Shown: one piece after another, positions 37,771 through 47,119 of the stretch
Numbering within the stretch: position 1 is the first letter of the stretch
How the letters are laid out: every line of letters begins with the position of its first letter
Origin: G965215055 sp965215055
GTDB lineage: Bacteria > Pseudomonadota > Gammaproteobacteria > UBA4575
DNA: 64,000 bases
NCBI GenBank assembly: GCA_965215055.1
Contig: OZ244046.1
Location: 496,001 to 560,000 of the forward strand
Direction of reading: 5' to 3'
Translations under genes and position numbers: made by a program
Notes under the pieces: model-generated
What the model was told of the DNA's origin: nothing
Databases searched by the model: none
The model's input: the letters and a program-made list of their open reading frames with translations, nothing else

Positions 37771-40605
37771 ATGTTGACTATTATCAGCAAGGACATTCTG
37801 AAACGTTTCTCTCATCTATTACCTGACCTTCACAACATCATTATTTTTTTACCGAGCAATTTCGCACTTGCACCATTACGTAAAAAACTAACCAGACATG
37901 CGACCGAATATGGGCATGAGGCCCTAGTATTACCTACCTGTACCACGTTACGCCAATGGGTGCTTGAAAACCATTCACCTGACAAATCTCTGCTGTCACA
38001 ATATGCCCGTGAGCTTATTTTAGTCGATGCAATCAAACGGCAACCTGGCATGTTCGCCCACGCAAACCCGTGGGTTATCGCCAGTGAATTGTTATCTCTT
38101 TTTGACGCCATGCGGCTTAATGACGTCTCCTCTGAAAATTTCCAGGATCATCTTTCCAGCCATGAGTCAGCAACAAATGTATCTCGTGTATTCAGTCAAG
38201 AAGCCGACCTGGTCACTACCCTTTGGTCGGCTTGGCAGCAACAATTGTTACATGAAGACTTGCTGGACCCGATTGAGGCCTACGTTCAGGCGATACGGAA
38301 AATAGTGCTTCCCGAGCGTGAATTTTATTACGCTGCAGGTCTAGACAAATTTTCAGAATACGAGCTCTCACTCCTAGAAAAAATAGAAGACCAATCACGG
38401 TTGCAGACTTTTATTTATGGAAGCAATCTGGAACTTTCCTCCAGAACGGACCATGCTGTTAAGGCCTTGGTTACCCCCCATGCAAACACGGACTTGTGCC
38501 TGATCGAAGAGACATCACTTTACTCCAGGTTTTTAGACGAAGTCTTCATCGACAATAATGTAAACATTAAACAACGTGCAGAAAATTTTTCTAATGCACA
38601 TCCAATCAGCCCGGCCACCCCTCATCTTAAAATATATAAAGGTAATTCCTTTGAACATCACGTCAAGGCAATCGATATCAAGATACGCAGTTGCCTACAT
38701 GAAAATAAAGAAAATATCGGAATCGTCACTGCTGACCGTAAACTCGCGCGTAGATTGCGCGCCGTACTTGAGCATGTAAACGTATCCGTCAACGACTGGG
38801 GTGGCTGGGCACTGGAGACTACAAGTGCAGCCGTCGTCGTAGAGTCATGGCTGCAACTTGTCGAAGGAAACTATCCAGCCAAACAACTTTTGACTTTATT
38901 AAAATCGCCTTTTTTCCCCGTCTCCATTGCCAAAGAAACGCATGATGACGCCATCAACTTCTTTGAAAAAAACATTGTCCTGGCTTCTAACCTCCACAAT
39001 GGACTGAGTCGATACCGAGCTGCTACCGAGCAACTTCGTGCCAGGCGAGATACTGAAGATATGCAAGCCCTCGAATACCTGTGTAACCTCCTGGACCGGT
39101 TGGATACCACGACAAGGGCTTTGGTAAAACTCCGCCAGTCCGAACCAGTCCCCTTGCACCGTTTTTTCAAAGAACTGATTAATGGATTAAAGATTTCTGG
39201 CCTCTATACAACCCTCGTCAAAGACGATGCGGGAAGACAAATTATCAATTTATTTGAATCACAGATTGCACATTTTCAAAAAATAGAAAACGCAATGAAT
39301 TGGTCGGAATGGCGCCGCTTCTCTGCACGTATCCTGGATCAGCAAAACTATAAACCCCCCTTGTTCACGTCTGGTGTTACCCTGTGCAACCTTGAACAAA
39401 GCCGATTGTTAAAATTTGATGCGCTTATTATCGCTTCAGTAGATAAAAGTCACTTTCCAGGCAATCCGGACAACTACATTTTTTTCAATGAGCACATACG
39501 CTCAGAACTAAATATTCCCACTTGGCCTGATGAACATGCAGTTTATTTCCATCTGTTCAGAAGACTATTGGACGCTGCTCCTGATATTCTGATCACTGTT
39601 CAAAATGAACAAAACGGTGAAAAAAACACCTCCAGTCCGTGGCTAGACGCAATTGAAACGTTCCATGCCATGGCATATGGAAGTGATTTACTGGATAAAG
39701 AACTGCAATCACTGGTAATGCGAAGCGACGTGAATATCGTACGTGCACAATACGTACCTATGCCCCTCCCATCCTTACAGCCATCTCCAGTATTAGCTTC
39801 AAGCCTGAAACCAAAGTCCATATCGACTTCCCAATACCAGATGCTGGTGGACTGCCCCTATCAGTTCTTTGCACATGCATGCCTGGGGCTTTCCAAAACT
39901 GATGAACTGGCAGAGGAACTGGGTAAAGACAAATTTGGCAGTCTTGTACACAAGTGTATTCACGCGTTTTTCGTCAATGAACCATCCACACCAGGGCCAT
40001 TCACGGAAAAAGTAACCATCGATACTCGTGAAGCTGCCGAAGATATGCTCGCCTTAATCAGCAAACATATGTTTAATCAATACGACGAACGTGGATTCAG
40101 CAGTCAACTATGGCTACACCGTTGGTTAACTCTTATTCCTGACTTCATTAATTGGGAAATACAGCGACAGAAAGACTACTCACCATACAGACACGAGTTT
40201 TCGTCATCCGAAAATATAAGCCCCGCAACATCAATACATGGCCGAATCGACCGCGTGGACCAATCCACTCAAGGCTATGCAATCATTGATTACAAGACCG
40301 GGCAAACGCCAAGCAAGAAAAGTATCACTGCCGGCGAGCAAGTACAGCTACCAGCCTATGCACTGCTGCATGAAAACTGCAATCGGGTTGAATACGTAAG
40401 TATCGGTAAAGAAGATACTGTAAAACCCCAGGCCTTATTTGAAAAAGATCAACTTGAAGAACTAGTTAATAAACACCACTCACGACTTTCCGGGTTTTTC
40501 AGCGCATTGGATGACGGAGCCCATTTCACCGCGCTGGCTGAAGACAATACATGTGACTGGTGCAAAGTAAGAGGTTTGTGCAGAAAAGACTACTGGCAGT
40601 CATAA
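37771..40605 (+). CDS. AddB-like PD-(D/E)XK nuclease with iron-sulfur motif
   Basis: This 944-residue protein has a degenerate helicase-like N-terminal part and a C-terminal RecB-family nuclease. SQYQMLVDCPYQFFAHACLGL supplies the first cluster Cys, ATSIHGRIDRVDQ and AIIDYKTGQT the metal ligands and catalytic Lys, VQLPAYAL the QxxxY-type motif, and CDWCKVRGLCRKDYW the last three cysteines. This matches the family annotated as probable DNA repair proteins. The usual UvrD-like helicase partner is not adjacent: the next gene is convergent cmoB. The ATG with GGGGAT upstream is chosen over a TTG 15 codons before. Confidence 0.8.
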   Translation: MLTIISKDILKRFSHLLPDLHNIIIFLPSNFALAPLRKKLTRHATEYGHEALVLPTCTTLRQWVLENHSPDKSLLSQYARELILVDAIKRQPGMFAHANPWVIASELLSLFDAMRLNDVSSENFQDHLSSHESATNVSRVFSQEADLVTTLWSAWQQQLLHEDLLDPIEAYVQAIRKIVLPEREFYYAAGLDKFSEYELSLLEKIEDQSRLQTFIYGSNLELSSRTDHAVKALVTPHANTDLCLIEETSLYSRFLDEVFIDNNVNIKQRAENFSNAHPISPATPHLKIYKGNSFEHHVKAIDIKIRSCLHENKENIGIVTADRKLARRLRAVLEHVNVSVNDWGGWALETTSAAVVVESWLQLVEGNYPAKQLLTLLKSPFFPVSIAKETHDDAINFFEKNIVLASNLHNGLSRYRAATEQLRARRDTEDMQALEYLCNLLDRLDTTTRALVKLRQSEPVPLHRFFKELINGLKISGLYTTLVKDDAGRQIINLFESQIAHFQKIENAMNWSEWRRFSARILDQQNYKPPLFTSGVTLCNLEQSRLLKFDALIIASVDKSHFPGNPDNYIFFNEHIRSELNIPTWPDEHAVYFHLFRRLLDAAPDILITVQNEQNGEKNTSSPWLDAIETFHAMAYGSDLLDKELQSLVMRSDVNIVRAQYVPMPLPSLQPSPVLASSLKPKSISTSQYQMLVDCPYQFFAHACLGLSKTDELAEELGKDKFGSLVHKCIHAFFVNEPSTPGPFTEKVTIDTREAAEDMLALISKHMFNQYDERGFSSQLWLHRWLTLIPDFINWEIQRQKDYSPYRHEFSSSENISPATSIHGRIDRVDQSTQGYAIIDYKTGQTPSKKSITAGEQVQLPAYALLHENCNRVEYVSIGKEDTVKPQALFEKDQLEELVNKHHSRLSGFFSALDDGAHFTALAEDNTCDWCKVRGLCRKDYWQS

Positions 40606-40635
40606 CGTTCAACAAATGGTGTCTTGTCCGTTATA

Positions 40636-41622
40636 TCAAAGAGGCTTTACGGCAATTACACTTGCCCGCACGGGTGCCGGGTGGCCTTCGAGAGTAAGAC
40701 CCGGGTTATTCGGGTCAAGTGCTTCAGCAAGCGAATAACTGGTCATCCATTTCGTTCGGCGCTGCTCTTCAACCCCGGTTTGGGTTACGTCGAGCAATTG
40801 AACATTTACGAAACCGGATTTTTCAAGCCAGCTTTCCAGTAGCGCATAGCTTGGAATCATCCAGACATTGCGCATATTGGCATAGCGTCCATTGGGCACA
40901 AGTACATCCGCATTTTGATCTTCGATGATCAGTGTTTCCAGTACGAATTGACCGCCTTTCCCAAGCAAAGTATAGACTTGATCAAGATGCTCTTGTGGTT
41001 GTCGCTGATGGTACAGCACACCCATGGAAAAAACAGTGTCAAATCCGGTTATATTCTTTGGCATTTCTGCCAGTGCGAAAGGTAAAACAAAAACACGCTG
41101 CAAATTCGACAAGTATTTTCGTAAGGTCAGGAACTGAAATACGTATAGCCAAGTCGGGTCAATACCTATTACCAGGTCTGCGCCCATAGCCTGCATGCGA
41201 AGCGCGTAATAACCATTACCGCAACCAATATCCAAAACAAGCTTGCCCGTGAGATCATTAATATGAGGCGCGACACGTGACCACTTCCTGTCACTCCTCC
41301 ATTCTGCATCAATATCAATACCGAATACGTTAAAGGGGCCTTTCCTCCAAGGACGTAACGCTTTTAGTTTTTCTTCCAGTGATTTTTTTATTTCCAGTGT
41401 GCAGTCATTTTGGTGACCGATAACAAGGGTATCCTGATCAAGCTCCAACGATGAAGGAATAACGTCAGGCAATGACGCTATCAGTCGTTGCCAATCATTA
41501 AAACTTCCGTGCTCGGGATTGGCGTATTTATCATCGAGTTGACTTAGCAGTTCAGGCTGAAAATCCTTTAACTTCGTATTATTCAGTATCTTGATAAAAA
41601 GAGAGCGGTCGGCTGAACTCAT
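40636..41622 (-). CDS. cmoB: tRNA U34 carboxymethyltransferase CmoB
   Basis: This 328-residue enzyme has the AdoMet-fold block GKLVLDIGCGNGYYALRM, the phosphate/positive cluster in LRPWRKGPFNVFGIDIDAEWRSD, and FDTVFSMGVLYHQRQPQEHL. CmoB transfers the carboxymethyl group of carboxy-S-adenosylmethionine to hydroxyuridine 34 of tRNA, giving cmo5U. Its ATG overlaps the cmoA stop by four bases, so both enzymes of the pathway are made together. Confidence 0.96.
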   Translation of the reverse strand: MSSADRSLFIKILNNTKLKDFQPELLSQLDDKYANPEHGSFNDWQRLIASLPDVIPSSLELDQDTLVIGHQNDCTLEIKKSLEEKLKALRPWRKGPFNVFGIDIDAEWRSDRKWSRVAPHINDLTGKLVLDIGCGNGYYALRMQAMGADLVIGIDPTWLYVFQFLTLRKYLSNLQRVFVLPFALAEMPKNITGFDTVFSMGVLYHQRQPQEHLDQVYTLLGKGGQFVLETLIIEDQNADVLVPNGRYANMRNVWMIPSYALLESWLEKSGFVNVQLLDVTQTGVEEQRRTKWMTSYSLAEALDPNNPGLTLEGHPAPVRASVIAVKPL

Positions 41623-42368
41623 CTGACCGCGACATAGGAGACAAAATTCAGATACTTGGCCAGCACATATACTTTTGAAAAACCCGCTGCTTGCAAACGG
41701 CTGACATGTTGATCGTGCGTATCCCTTATTAATACGCGTTCCAACGCCTCTCTCTTTTGACTTATCTCCAAATCACTATAATTGTTTTCCCGTTTATATT
41801 CTTCATGCAACACGCGCATAAACTCCTCTTCATCTACGTCCTCATGAGTTATCTTTTCCGATAGCAACAAGGCACCGCCGCGGTTTAGCCCTGACCGTAA
41901 CTTCACAATCAAATCGTCCCGTTGGTCCTGACAGATAAACTGCAACGTGAAATTCAATATTACAAACGAAGCATTTTGAATATCCGCGTCCATCACATCG
42001 CAACACAATGGAATAACGGGAATGCTTGTATCCAGCTTGACAAGCCTTTTCTTAAGCCGGTCAATCATGGCTGGTGAACTATCGATCGCGATAACTTGAA
42101 CGTCGGTATACCTTGTATTTTCAGCAACAAGAAGCGAGGCCTCTCCCAACGAACAGCCCAAGTCATAGCAATTGGAACCAGTCCGTATGAATTTATCTGC
42201 AAGGATAGGAATCAAGAGATTAAGCGCATGATAGCCAGGAACGGATCGCCCTATCATGTCGGCAAAGACATCTGCAACCTCTTCATCAAAGACAAAATCA
42301 TCAACCTTTTCCTGCCTGGCCGAGTAGATGTGATCTTTCCCCGATGCAGCTAATGGTCGGTAAGACAT
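41619..42368 (-). CDS. cmoA: carboxy-S-adenosylmethionine synthase CmoA
   Basis: This 249-residue enzyme has IGRSVPGYHALNLLIPILADKF, CYDLGCSLGEASLLVA, VIAIDSSPAMIDR and FVILNFTLQFI, all characteristic of CmoA. It makes carboxy-S-adenosylmethionine from S-adenosylmethionine and prephenate for CmoB. It overlaps cmoB by four bases. Upstream lies the spacer that is repeated beside katG at about 58090-58253. Confidence 0.95.
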   Translation of the reverse strand: MSYRPLAASGKDHIYSARQEKVDDFVFDEEVADVFADMIGRSVPGYHALNLLIPILADKFIRTGSNCYDLGCSLGEASLLVAENTRYTDVQVIAIDSSPAMIDRLKKRLVKLDTSIPVIPLCCDVMDADIQNASFVILNFTLQFICQDQRDDLIVKLRSGLNRGGALLLSEKITHEDVDEEEFMRVLHEEYKRENNYSDLEISQKREALERVLIRDTHDQHVSRLQAAGFSKVYVLAKYLNFVSYVAVR

Positions 42369-42535
42369 GTTTTTACCGGTTCGTCAATCCAGTCTTTGTT
42401 TCATTGCAAAACAGCATCACTCAAACGACATAATTTCCGTCTTTCCACAACCGCTCAATTTTATGTTTTTTTCCGGGCGCATTAAAAATCCTGTTTCTAC
42501 TTATCATGTCCCATGCGGCTTGTCTATGACTTACG

Positions 42536-43950
42536 TCAACGCCCGTTTCGGAAGTTCGGGTTAAGCGTAAACTCTTCTTTCCATATCCTTCCCTCTCCTG
42601 TCACGAACTGGCCGGTTTTGACACTGTTGATGTCGTAATCCGGGAGCTGGATTGCCATCATGCAATGGTCTGTATGGGGCCGATAAAAGTTGAAGTCCAG
42701 GTTATCGAAACCATGCGGCTTGCGGTAGCCAGGAAGGTCATGGGGGTCAGCAGGGATGATATGCAAAAAGAACTTGGGCTTGATATCCGCCGGCGTGCAC
42801 GGCTCCTTGAAGTAAATTAACCGGTCTTCGATAAGATAGACGTCGAAGTTGGAGCGGACGACTGGTTCACCGGCCGTACCTTGCGTGATGGACTGGTAAA
42901 TTGATCGGTGGGCATCTGACCGGTGAGTGCCGCCGAAGTACTCGAAGAACATTAACCCGATACTGCTTGCAATGACCAGGGAGCACGTTGTCAGCAAGGA
43001 TGGGATCCGTACGTTCGGCCATTTCAGGCCGACGAATGGCACTCGAAAGATCGCCGTCAACCGTCCCTGAACGCCCTGCGCCAACCATAGCTCCAAAGAA
43101 TAGAGAAGGCAGGCAAGTCCGAACAGATATTCCTTTATCTCTGATACTCTGTGCAGGTGATTGGACATGAAGATAAACTCAGAAGCCAGGATGAGCGTCA
43201 CGGTTGCAACCGTGACAATAAACAACCTGGTGTGTCTGAAAAGCAGGGCATAGACAACAAAGAGAAGAAGCAGGGTCTTTTGGCCGTTATGAGTGTAACC
43301 CGAACCGAGGACAGCTTCCAAGCCAACCGGGCCACGATATGGCGCTATGAAGTCAAATATCACCAGGAGTCCAAACATCAGCGGTATTGACGGTACAGGA
43401 ATCCCGAGGACAGTGCGTTTTCGGCAGAAGAAAGCGACGCAGGTTACAGCGCACAACAGTATTACTGCTTGATGGAGGGCCTTATAAACCAACTGCCCTG
43501 TATTGCTAATATTGTGAACGTTGAATTCGTTCTGTCTATTCAAGTCTCGCAAAAATTCAGGCGTGGTAAATTCAAATATACGCTGTCCCCAGCTGATTTC
43601 TTCGCCTGCAATGAATACCAGTACGATACCGCCAAGAATATAGGCGACGCGCTGGAGCAGTTTTCCCTCTGCCGAAGCCGTGACAAATAGCACGAGGCCT
43701 GCCAGGAGGAGAAAAACCGCGGTGAGACTCTCTGTCCAGGAGTCTTCTGCAGTCAGCCTAAAGAGCTTTAACGGGTCGGTAACGACAAGATAGTCGAAGA
43801 GAAGTACGTTGAGGCACAGGAAGAGGAACCCGAAGACGGCAATTTTACTGTCGAGGCCGCTTCTACTCCACGGGGGGGGGGGGGGGGGGGGGGGGGGCTA
43901 TACGAGCGTCGGAGACCATGCTTTTCCCTCTGCCTAGTACAAGCTTTCAT
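42536..43950 (-). CDS. phase-variable membrane protein, copy 1 (out of frame at the tract)
   Basis: The conserved frame is open from 43870 down to the stop at 42536 and encodes about 445 residues: some eight or nine membrane segments, the family motif GEEISWGQRIFEFTTPEFLR, then a soluble C-terminal domain (SNFDVYLIEDRLIYFKEPCTP, GFDNLDFNFYRPHTDHC). Possible starts are ATG at 43950 and ATG at 43919; the latter has AGAGGG six bases upstream. With 26 C in the tract neither start is in frame with the body, so the gene is off as written; 25 or 27 C would open it. It lies between rimI and cmoA. The family function is unknown to me. Confidence 0.72.
43872..43897. repeat. homopolymer of 26 G (C26 on the coding strand), copy 1 tract
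   Basis: Twenty-six identical bases lie between the potential start codons and the first membrane segment of copy 1. The frame following CCCG then reads TGGAGTAGAAGC. Upstream, CTCGTATAG precedes the run, three bases shorter than the TATAGTAGT of copies 2 and 3. Such a tract is highly unstable in replication; its written length may be one of many. Confidence 0.9.
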
Positions 43951-44000
43951 CCATCGCACGTGCCAACTCAACAACAAAGAGGTTATGGAGGATACTCAAC

Positions 44001-44465
44001 CTAAAGAGATTTTGCGAGGATAACTGCATCTTCCCGTCCGAACGAGGCAGGATAATAGTTTCTGCGAGTGCCAATTTCATTAAAGCCTTCAGAAAAATAG
44101 AGTGATATGGCTCGAAAGTTGGTTGGGCGAACTTCAAGAAAGGCTGTATCAGCACTGCGCGTGCGGGCAACTGCCAGTAACTGGTCCAATAAACGTCTGC
44201 CTATCCCTTGCCCCTGATAGTCCGGGTCTATGCACAAATTAAGGATATGACACTCTTTCGTCACAATCGATATCACGCCATAGCCAATTATCTGTCGATC
44301 GAGTTCAATGACCCAACAGGAAAAATCATAGCGCAAGCAATGATGGAAAATTCCTTCGCTCCAGGGAAATTCATAGCTACGTCGTTCAATGTCAAGTATC
44401 AGTGGTAGATCGCATTCCGCCATGGGACGGCAGGTTTCAACTGGATATTCAAAAACCGCGCTCAT
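44001..44465 (-). CDS. rimI: ribosomal protein S18 alanine N-acetyltransferase RimI
   Basis: This 154-residue GNAT acetyltransferase has PLILDIERRSYEFPWSEGIF, ECHILNLCIDPDYQGQGIGRRLLDQLL, with the acetyl-CoA loop QGQGIGR, and AFLEVRPTNFRAISLYFSEGF. It acetylates the N terminus of ribosomal protein S18 and perhaps other proteins. The ATG overlaps the stop of the uracil-DNA glycosylase gene (ATGA). A decayed copy of its last 15 codons or so is present at 58268-58313 beside the second gene cluster. Confidence 0.92.
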   Translation of the reverse strand: MSAVFEYPVETCRPMAECDLPLILDIERRSYEFPWSEGIFHHCLRYDFSCWVIELDRQIIGYGVISIVTKECHILNLCIDPDYQGQGIGRRLLDQLLAVARTRSADTAFLEVRPTNFRAISLYFSEGFNEIGTRRNYYPASFGREDAVILAKSL

Positions 44466-45202
44466 GAGGATAAATCTTTGATCTGAAGCGCAAATTTCAA
44501 GTCTTCCCAAGCCTTGCGCTTTTGCTGTGGGCTGCGTAACAGATAGGCAGGATGATATGTAGCCACTACGGGTATTTGTGTATCTTCATAAGTATATTTT
44601 TTGCCACGCATTCGTCCGATTGGAATATCGGTATTCAACAAGGATTGAGCTGCAATTCGTCCCAGTGCGAGAATAACTTTCGGTTGTATAAAGTCAATTT
44701 GTTGCCGTAGGTAAGGCTGACAACACGCTATTTCACTTTGTTGCGGATCGCGATTTTTCGGTGGTCTACACTTGAGGATGTTTGCAATATAAACTTCTTC
44801 GCGTGCCAGCCCAATAGCACGAAGCATATTCGTCAGAAGCTGGCCTGCACGCCCCACGAAAGGCTCGCCTTTGCGATCTTCATCCGCACCGGGTGCCTCA
44901 CCGATAATGAGCCAATCCGCAGTCGGAGACCCCGTTCCAAACACGGTTTGAGTTCGAGTCTTGTGCAATTCACATAAGGTACACGTTGCAACGATTTGCT
45001 TGAGTGCTTGCAGGTTTTCCGCAGACGTAGAGTATTCATTACTGGCACTGATCTTCTCCGGAGTACTATTGCTTTCCCGTTTTGCACTGCCAGAAGAATC
45101 ACTATCTGCGTTAGTTGCGATTTTATCTTTTCCGGGCACTTGGGACGTCCAAACCTGGATACCCATCTGGTTCAGATAATACAAACGCTTTTTTTCGTTC
45201 AT
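44462..45202 (-). CDS. uracil-DNA glycosylase, family 4 (iron-sulfur type)
   Basis: This 246-residue protein has a variable N-terminal 70 residues with Ser-rich spacer, then the catalytic domain: CTLCELHKTRTQTVFGTG with two cluster cysteines, the active-site motif IIGEAPGADEDRKGEPFVG, ILKCRPPKNRDP, and the C-terminal TYHPAYLLRSP. This is the family 4 layout with a 4Fe-4S cluster. It removes uracil from DNA. It sits upstream of rimI with a four-base overlap, a neighbourhood seen in many gammaproteobacteria. Confidence 0.92.
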   Translation of the reverse strand: MNEKKRLYYLNQMGIQVWTSQVPGKDKIATNADSDSSGSAKRESNSTPEKISASNEYSTSAENLQALKQIVATCTLCELHKTRTQTVFGTGSPTADWLIIGEAPGADEDRKGEPFVGRAGQLLTNMLRAIGLAREEVYIANILKCRPPKNRDPQQSEIACCQPYLRQQIDFIQPKVILALGRIAAQSLLNTDIPIGRMRGKKYTYEDTQIPVVATYHPAYLLRSPQQKRKAWEDLKFALQIKDLSS

Positions 45203-45254
45203 CGTTTTGATCTATCAATAAAATCACTGGCAACGTTTATCCTGTTATTGCTCC

Positions 45255-46802
45255 CTACACGTCGTGTTGCGGATGAGCCCGGTTTTCCGGCATGACAAGT
45301 TTATTCAATGCATGCAGATAGGCCTTGGCGGATGCCACGACAATATCGGTATCTGCGCCATGTCCATTGACGATTCTTCCGAATTTCTGCAAACGCACCG
45401 TGACTTCACCTTGCGCGTCGGTACCCGTAGTAATGTTATTAACCGAATAAAGTTGCAATTGTGCTCGAGTATCCACAATTTCCTCGATTGCACAATAGGT
45501 CGCATCTACCGGCCCTCCTCCGTTTGCCATTGCGGTTATTTCCTCGCCATTTACCAGCAGAGTGACTTGTGCGCTTGGTGTCTTGCCAGTTTCAGAGTTT
45601 GCCTTCAATGAAATCAGCTTACAATAATCACTGTTTTCATATCTACTGTCCGAAACCAGTGCATGCAAGTCTTCATCATAAATTTCATGTTTACGGTCTG
45701 CCAAGTCTTTGAAGTTTGCAAAGGCACTGTTTAGTTCGTCTTCCGTATCAAAAGTAATACCCAATTCATTCAGGCGAGTGCGAAATGCGTTACGGCCGGA
45801 ATGCTTACCCAAGACAATCTTGTTCGCAGCCCAGCCTACGTCTTCCGCGCGCATAATTTCGTAAGTCTCTCGCGCTTTAAGTACGCCATCTTGATGAATG
45901 CCCGACTCATGCGCAAATGCGTTCGCCCCAACAATGGCCTTGTTTGGCTGCACGGGAAACCCGGTAATGGTAGAGACCATACGGGAGACAGGGACAATTT
46001 GCGTGGTATCAAGGCCAGTCATGCAGGGAAATACGTCCTGGCGTGTATGCACAGTCATAACAACTTCTTCCAGAGAGGCATTGCCTGCGCGTTCTCCCAA
46101 TCCATTAATTGTGCATTCTACTTGTCTTGCACCATGTAAAACTGCCGAAAGTGAATTGGCAACGGCAAGACCGAGGTCATTATGGCAGTGAACAGAAAAT
46201 ACGGCCTGGTCCGCATTGGGAATATTTTTAATCAATCTACCCACCAAGCTACCAAATTGATCGGGAATACTGTAACCAACAGTATCCGGAATGTTGATAG
46301 TATTGGCACCGGCTTTTATCACTTTCTCGATAATTTCGCATAAAAACTCAAATTCCGAGCGACCTGCATCTTCAGGAGAAAACTCCACGTCCTCGGTATA
46401 TCGCCTGGCTCGTTTAACCGCAGCGGTAGCTTGCTCTACAACTTGATCCTTGGTCATGCGCAACTTGCGCTGCATATGTATGGGGGACGTTGCAATAAAA
46501 GTGTGAATCCTTGCTAACCGGGCAGGCCTTAATGCCTCGCCGGCTCGGTCGATATCTTTATCGAGTGCACGTGCCAGCCCACATACCGTGCTGTCTTTAA
46601 CCGCACGGGCAACGGCTTGTACGGCTTCAAAGTCCCCGGTACTTGCCATCGGGAATCCAGCTTCAATAACGTCCACTTTCATGCGCTCCAATGACTTTGC
46701 AATACGAACCTTTTCGTCGCGAGCCATAGAGGCACCAGGACTTTGCTCTCCATCGCGCAAAGTCGTATCAAAAATCGTTAATTTTTCCTTAGTTGCCACC
46801 AC
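45255..46802 (-). CDS. leuA: 2-isopropylmalate synthase
   Basis: This 515-residue enzyme starts at GTG with AGGAG five bases upstream. It has IFDTTLRDGEQSPGASM, VSVHCHNDLGLAVANSL-type metal-binding block (VFSVHCHNDLGLA), INGLGERAGNASLEEVVM and HESGIHQDGVLK. The C-terminal regulatory domain for leucine feedback (about residues 390-500) is complete. It condenses acetyl-CoA with 2-ketoisovalerate, the committed step to leucine. It is preceded by a 317-base leader that holds a probable attenuator and is downstream of pssA. Confidence 0.96.
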   Translation of the reverse strand: MVATKEKLTIFDTTLRDGEQSPGASMARDEKVRIAKSLERMKVDVIEAGFPMASTGDFEAVQAVARAVKDSTVCGLARALDKDIDRAGEALRPARLARIHTFIATSPIHMQRKLRMTKDQVVEQATAAVKRARRYTEDVEFSPEDAGRSEFEFLCEIIEKVIKAGANTINIPDTVGYSIPDQFGSLVGRLIKNIPNADQAVFSVHCHNDLGLAVANSLSAVLHGARQVECTINGLGERAGNASLEEVVMTVHTRQDVFPCMTGLDTTQIVPVSRMVSTITGFPVQPNKAIVGANAFAHESGIHQDGVLKARETYEIMRAEDVGWAANKIVLGKHSGRNAFRTRLNELGITFDTEDELNSAFANFKDLADRKHEIYDEDLHALVSDSRYENSDYCKLISLKANSETGKTPSAQVTLLVNGEEITAMANGGGPVDATYCAIEEIVDTRAQLQLYSVNNITTGTDAQGEVTVRLQKFGRIVNGHGADTDIVVASAKAYLHALNKLVMPENRAHPQHDV

Positions 46803-46840
46803 ATACGCTCCTACGTAAAAACTTGATTGGTATTCAGTAG

Positions 46841-46866
46841 AAAACCTGGTTACAAGCCCAAGTTTT
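46841..46866 (-). terminator. attenuator-like hairpin in the leuA leader
   Basis: On the minus strand AAAACTTGG-(8-base loop)-CCAGGTTTT can form nine pairs including one G-U, and the stem ends in a T run (TTTTCT). It lies 38 bases upstream of the leuA GTG and 71 bases after the stop of a leucine-rich leader ORF. This is the place expected for a transcription attenuator. Confidence 0.5.
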
Positions 46867-46937
46867 ACTGAAACATCTTGAGTCTCTTAGAAATTTAATT
46901 GAGTGTGCGTACAGCCTCGCCAGGCAAAGTAGTGCCG

Positions 46938-47036
46938 CTAACGCGGCAGTAAGCGCAGTGCCAAAAGATAGGCAGCAAAAGCACCAACCGGTGCTTGAGT
47001 ATATACATGTTGAAAATATGAAAACTTTTGCTTCAT
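46938..47036 (-). CDS. candidate leu leader peptide
   Basis: This 32-residue ORF starts MKQKFSYFQHVYTQAPVG and ends AAYLLALRLLPR, with five leucines in the last nine residues. It is placed between pssA and leuA and followed by competing hairpins (GCCGC-GTTA-GCGGC overlapping its stop, GCCT-GGCG-AGGC, then the terminator-like stem at 46841-46866). This is the arrangement of ribosome-stalling attenuators for leucine operons. I see no strong ribosome site, and there is no standard cluster of consecutive Leu codons, so the call is tentative. Confidence 0.4.
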   Translation of the reverse strand: MKQKFSYFQHVYTQAPVGAFAAYLLALRLLPR

Positions 47037-47119
47037 GGAATCAAATATAGCGCAACAGACAGAAGTTTTCCACAAATTACTTGCTTACAACTTTTAGCAG
47101 TGCGATTCGAGTCCAAGTT

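Larger units (their letters stand above)
46803..47119 (-). promoter_or_regulatory. leuA leader and promoter region
   Basis: These 317 bases between pssA and leuA contain no large gene. They hold several hairpins on the minus strand: AGCACC-GGTT-GGTGCT (inside the leader ORF), GCCGC-GTTA-GCGGC, GCCT-GGCG-AGGC and the attenuator-like stem. The density of hairpins and a leucine-rich short ORF point to leucine-controlled attenuation of leuA. Confidence 0.45.

Noticed and set aside
43872..43897. Possibility that the 26-base tracts are only assembly gaps or sequencing artefacts
   Set aside because: Not fully excluded, but three independent loci have tracts in the same place with different lengths, and flanking sequence is normal. 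The exact length should not be trusted.
43768..43977. A 69-codon frame across the copy 1 C tract (with eight prolines)
   Set aside because: Upstream of the tract it is the copy 1 start frame; downstream it is an out-of-frame reading of the membrane-protein gene, so it is the truncated product of the off state rather than a separate gene.
44001..44510. Longer start for rimI at 44510
   Set aside because: It would overlap the uracil-DNA glycosylase by 49 bases, while the ATG at 44465 gives the ATGA overlap and the usual N terminus.
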